64,000 nucleotides of DNA from Lagopus muta (lineage: Eukaryota; Chordata; Aves; Galliformes; Phasianidae), in NCBI RefSeq assembly GCF_023343835.1, contig NC_064443.1, positions 10,044,001 to 10,108,000 of the forward strand. Direction: 5' to 3'. The notes below the pieces were generated by a model, which was not told where the DNA came from, searched no databases, and worked only from the letters and a program-made list of their open reading frames with translations. This document shows, piece after piece, positions 59,591-64,000 of the stretch. Every line of letters starts with the position of its first letter. Position 1 is the first letter of the stretch. The translations under genes and the position numbers were made by a program.

Positions 59591-61486
59591 CCTGGGGGCT
59601 GGCAGGAGATTGTTCATTGCAAAGTATTTATGGTAACTTTTCCCAGTTCCTTCTCAATTGGTTCTGGTATCCTACAAGACCCACTATGCCTAATTGTAAC
59701 ACTGGCATCAGCAACCAGTCCCTGGTTCCTGGCCTGTTGCTCATCTCCACTTTTCATAGAATGTCTCTCTGAAGCACTCTAATTAAGGATGGTTCCCTGG
59801 GGCTCTCTCTTCTCAAAGGAAGATGCAAACAAGCCTGGCTTTGAAGTGAATGGGTGTTTCTCTCACACTCAGGAAGGATACCTGGGTTCACATACAGAGC
59901 ATCCCTATCCTCCCTTTCCTTTCACACTAACCTTTGGAGGACCATTTTTCCTCCAGAGGTGAATGAGCAGTTTCAGAAGGATTCTCTTGTTGATGATAGG
60001 ACTGTTGACACCAGTCCATCCTCTGAGCCTTGATTTCTCTTGAGCAGCTCCTCACTGGAGCTGTCTGATTGCAGGTATTTCCATTAGCCTAATTCTCAGA
60101 AGCTCAAACCTTTCTTTTAAGGCGCTGGCTTGAAGGTTCTCCTATTGTCTGTCTTCCAGCCTGACTCTCAGCACTTGACAAACCTCTCAAAGGAGTCAAA
60201 AGGAAAACAGAGACTAAAGAGAAAATAAGCACTGGCTGTGTCCACGTTGGGGTGAGAACACTGAGATCCTGCAGTGGGACCTACGTCCTTGGCTGTCCAC
60301 TCTGGAGACCTACTGGAGGGAGGGGTGGCCCTGTGCTGCCTGGGACCCAGGTTTCTTCTTCAGGTCTGCTTCAGGATGTGGATTCAGGAGGAGGCATGGG
60401 CCCTAGAGACTGGGCCCGTGGAGAAGGGAAATAATTTCAGTGGAGTAACTGATTTGTACTTGGAGCAGCAATTCCCCAGAGAGGCAAGGAGCTGTGGCTG
60501 GAGAGATAGCAGGCAAGCATTCACCCAAGGCTATTTATTCATCTTATTTCCAGATTAATACTCAGACCTTCATGCTTGCTATGCTTGCTGCCTTTCTAAG
60601 TCGGCTCTGTTAACACAGGCGTTTCTGTGTGTTGAAATAGGAAAGGGGAGGAGGACAGTCGTGTTTCCAGGCTTGTTTGGTGAGCTTTGTGTTTCACCTG
60701 ACACCACTGCCCTTCCTGCCACAAAGCTGCTCACCAAAATCCTTCTGTGCTGAGCTGCTCAAAGCCTTAAGCAGCATAACCAATTCCTCCAAAAAACTAC
60801 ACTGTAAGACCTGCTTCTACAAAGGTGGTAGATCTGAATGGACGGATCTTGGTCTGCTGGTACACCAGCAGAATGAATCTATCAGGGACAGCTGCTGAAC
60901 AAGGGCCAACCATTTTGGCAGTCTCTCTCCAGGTGACCAGAAGGGAAAGTTTGGTGCCTTTCCTTCCTTGTGTGGGTGAGCTGCACATGAAAGCAGAGTG
61001 GGTGCAGGAGAAATGTGGGTTTGGTAGAGGCTTTGGCAGTATTGCTCTTTTATACCAACATGAGAGTAAAACTTTATGTCACTGTGCTTAGGTTAACATG
61101 TGTGAAACCACTGTGTTCAGGTGTGGCCTGTTATCTCTTAAAATGTTTGAAGAATGTGGTAAAATTCCCTCAAGTCTTTCTTTCAGGCCATGTCTGCATG
61201 GCTTATTTAGGTCTCATGCTCTTGGCTGGTAGCCTGCTTACCAATGATAGTTTCAAAAAATAACTGCAGATTTTACAATTATTCTTATCATTTCAGAAAC
61301 ACCCACCTCTTTCTCCATTAAATACTTTCACTTCTGGCTACACAAAGTGTCGCTACAATGCTCAGCGTGATGGAAGGCAGTTAAATCAGCAGTGAGCAGA
61401 GAGGACTGAGCCAACCAAGATATGCAATGTGGAAATGAGAGAGACTTGAGGACTTGAGGACAGCTTCTGTCCTGTAACTGTCACTC
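59591..61486. other. Non-coding sequence, nothing recognised
   Basis: Short overlapping frames only. A small tandem GACTTGAG-GACTTGAG lies at about 61442. Confidence 0.6.
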
Positions 61487-61650
61487 CAGGCCAATGGCCG
61501 GGCAGCTTCTCAACATCCCCGAGGAGGAGATCCCACAGCATCTGGGCAGCCTGTGCCAGTGGTCTGGTGGTTGGCAACTCTGCACACAGCAGGGGGGTTA
61601 AAACCAGATGATCCTTGCGGTCCTTTTTAACCCAGGCCATTCTATGAGAC
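61487..61650 (+). mobile_element. CR1 LINE 3' fragment with inverted 5' portion
   Basis: 61564-61650 is a plus-strand CR1 end ('ggttggcaactctgcacaca', 'caggggggttaaaaccagat', 'ggccattctatgag'). 61487-61562 reads as CR1 on the minus strand ('catctgggcagcctgtgcca' is the complement of the CR1 phrase with CAGGCTGCCCAGA). In CR1 coordinates the inverted piece lies directly upstream of the plus piece, so together they form one copy with its 5' part flipped. That is the pattern produced by twin priming in LINEs. Confidence 0.72.
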
Positions 61651-61799
61651 TTCGGGGCAGATGACCACTGGCAAAATGGGGGGGGACACTTGTGGAAGGT
61701 GCTGAGAATCAATTTTTTTCATAGTTCTCAATTGCTACAGCCTACACTCACATGAGAAAATTAATAACCTAGACTGCATCTGGGAGGTAGGACACTTGG
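61651..61799. other. Non-coding spacer with a G8 run
   Basis: Contains eight consecutive G at 61678-61685. Nothing else was recognised. Confidence 0.6.
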
Positions 61800-61965
61800 T
61801 AGCTCTGTCAGTCATTGGTTGGCTGTATGACTCCAGGCACTCAGCTGCCACGAGTTTCTCTTCTGCTTTCCTACAAGAAAGAAGGCAGTGGGAGGCTATA
61901 AAGCACATTGGGATCTTCAGATGAAAAACACTAGCAAATCAGAGCTGGACTTGGTCTCTCTGGTA
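61800..61965 (+). mobile_element. Ancient CORE-SINE (MIR/MIR3-like) relic
   Basis: 'ggctgtatgactccaggcac', then 'gagtttctcttctgctttcc', follows the MIR core (GTGACCCTGGGCAAGT...CAGTTTCCTCATCTG). It is followed by 'tataaagcacattgggatct' and 'cagatgaaaaacactagca', the L3-like tail. Both halves are in the correct order and strand. Confidence 0.55.
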
Positions 61966-64000
61966 ATTTATCAAGAATAATTACACTTACATCAAAGGTT
62001 TTCAGCTCGTTTGCAGGCAATCTTAATTTTTGTTGGTTTTTTTTTTTTTGGCATTTCTCCAAAATAAATTCCTTTTTGATAGGGATGTTTCCTTCCAAGT
62101 AATTTTTCTAGCTTTTGTATTGTGTTTTCTTCAACAAGTTAAAAAGAAAAACAAAAAGTAATGTCATTGATACCTACCTGGATTGGAAAATGGGACATTT
62201 TAGATTCGCTGACATAATCCCTGCCCCAAAGCTATCATAGTTATTGATAGCTGTATGGTTACCATCTTTACTGGAAGCCTCTGATTTTACTTCTGTTTCA
62301 ATTAAAGTTTCCTCAGGAAGCCTTAGGTTTCCCTTCTCATTCCAGTTTCTCAAGGGCTCTGGTCTCAGTTTTCCATTTTCTCCGTTTCTTGTCCTTCTTG
62401 CTCTTACAGTCTCAGGACCAAGAGGCTAAGCCATGCTCAGACCCATTTTTTAGATATTTTAACAACTGAGCTACAAGACATTCCCACCCAAGACTGGTGC
62501 ACAGAGACTCTCAGATTTTTTTCCAGTTCTGTGTAGATTTATATCCACATGTACTTCCATCACCCTCCTGTCAAAATTTGAAACCTACCCACCAAAATCT
62601 TGAGGAATAAGAACTTGGGTTTGACCTTAGTTTTAGGTTTGCAACAGAATACACCTCAGGCCCTGCTTCTCCCTGTGTTAATGACATTTATCATGCTGTG
62701 ATGGACACCAAGCAGATAAATCAACAAGACCCCTTCCTAGGACTGATCAGCATTAAACCTTCATGTCACTATGCAAACCTTAGGTGGATGGTGATATATG
62801 TGAAGTGAGAAGTCTTGCTCCAACAGAGCAAAGTCGAAGGTCTGTGTTTGATCTTCAGTAATAATTACAGAGGAGGACTTTTCTCCTGGCTGGACCTAGA
62901 GCTACTTTCATGAAATTCAGCTCATCACAATTTGGACATGAAGACCTATCGGAAGATCAAATTTTGCATGTAATGCCCTAGTCTGTCAGTAACATATTTG
63001 TCATAAAGTTAAACAAAAAAAAAAGGTTAAGAAAAAGCTCTTTTTTCTAGGTAACTACACAGGCATAAAAAATAATAATTTAGTGGATTTGGACAGGATA
63101 TTTTTTCCTTTTCATTCACTTGGCTCTAAAGCAGCCTCAGCTTAAGAAATTAAATTTGACAGGCGATTAGCCCATAATGTGGTGCAATCTCTTCTGGTAT
63201 TTGAAGGAAAAATTGAAAACAGACTAGGTGTTTAACTTTGAAATGTCTGCCTCAGATGTGATGGGCAGGAACTTTAGTTTTTTGGCCCCAAGATCTAGGT
63301 GACTCGTGGAACAAACTGATCTCATGCCCACAGGCAAGATAGGGTAGGTGAGGCCAGCTGTGAAAATACAGTGGTAACCAGCATGGGTTTGCTTTTACCT
63401 ACTGGAAAGTTTATTGCTATTCCACTGTTAGGTAAGGAAACTCAATTTTATCAGTGAGACAAAGTGTAAGTCCGTTCCTTCCATTATTCTCAAGTAACTT
63501 CTTCTGCCCCAAATGCTTCTTTTCCAGCAGTCTGAGATAGGCACATGAGGGACTAGATTCTGAATTGTGGCTTTTATATGTACGTGTCCACACTGTTCCA
63601 TTGCACCTTTGGAGTTTCCTCCCGAACTCTTATGCCTGTGAATTAAAAAGGAAAGCCATGCAGGTAGCTATGAAATGATGTCAGACTCACTTTCAAGGTC
63701 TCCCTGGGGTATGTCAGGAGCTAGGGGTATGTCAGCTATGCCCTGGGGAAGGATATCTCTGCTGGCTGTGCAATGCCCTTCCTCTGATGCACCACAAGCA
63801 TTGGAGAATCATCTCCAGCACATCATAGTCTCTCTTTTTCCATCTGTTCCTCTTTCTCTTGACTTTTGATGGCCATAACTGACATAAGCCTCGACACCAC
63901 AAGCATTTGTGACGATTTTCATGAAGCATGAGTTGGCCTGTTGAGAAAACCACCCAGTGCTCTCCACAACAGAATCTTCCTATGAAGAAATATGATGCTG
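61966..64000. other. Non-coding sequence, nothing recognised
   Basis: A T14 run near 62037 and an A10 run near 63017. AT-rich. The last 300 bp hold short overlapping frames with no domain. No repeat body was recognised. Confidence 0.6.

Overview
The window looks like avian nuclear DNA, most probably from a galliform such as chicken. The evidence is the repeat content: sixteen CR1 LINE 3' ends (5'-truncated, most ending in the ATTCTATGATTCT(A/G)TG type tail), one internally deleted mariner of the kind described in chicken (Galluhop/Mariner-type), two solo LTR-like elements, and faint amniote-age CORE-SINE/L3 relics. Base composition is moderately AT-rich, microsatellites are sparse and there are long repeat-free stretches, all typical of a bird intergenic or long-intron region.

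No protein-coding gene could be supported. All open frames are short (at most about 170 codons), overlap on both strands and show no recognisable domain, apart from small pieces of CR1 ORF2 and of mariner transposase inside the repeats. No tRNA, rRNA or CRISPR was seen. No bacterial-style operon or defence system is present and none would be expected here. Gene identity and position in the host genome cannot be read from the window.

Layout. 1-6351: no repeats except a (TG)8 and a T28 tract. 6352-24560: scattered CR1 tails (6352, 13978, 17528, 19608, 22439, 23576), several AT-rich blocks with homeodomain-like TAATTA motifs that look like conserved regulatory DNA (8640, 11690, 13095), and a CORE-SINE relic at 24470 beside another such block. 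24561-33169: CR1 tails at 27560 and 29508, a 21-bp duplication, an RFX-type X-box and AT-rich blocks at 31020 and 32290. 33170-33705: mariner MITE on the minus strand. 33706-48736: the repeat-rich third, with CR1 at 35640, 38564, 41840, 43410, 45463, 47163 and 48659. The copies at 35640 and 45463 are each split by a related solo LTR with a perfect 5-bp target duplication. 48737-64000: mostly unique sequence with ancient relics (49815, 54610, 55055, 59525, 61800), AT-rich regulatory candidates (50380, 57960), a polypyrimidine tract at 57811, and a CR1 at 61487 whose 5' part is inverted.

The CR1 tails fall into three visible 3'-end types. Type A, with the phrase 'gagacagccaaggtcagg', is at 27560, 35640 and 41840. 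Type B, with 'ggaggtgttcaagaac' and a following 'tggtgggcatggtggg', is at 6352, 17528, 43410, 45463 and 47163, with shorter likely members at 19608 and 48659. Type C, with 'ggccctgggcaacctgatc', is at 13978, 29508 and probably 22439 and 61487. The nesting gives a relative order: CR1 insertion first, solo-LTR insertion later. The most interesting structures are the two nested LTRs, the inverted CR1, the palindrome that replaces a CR1 tail, the mariner deletion derivative and the CORE-SINE/regulatory block near 24.5 kb.
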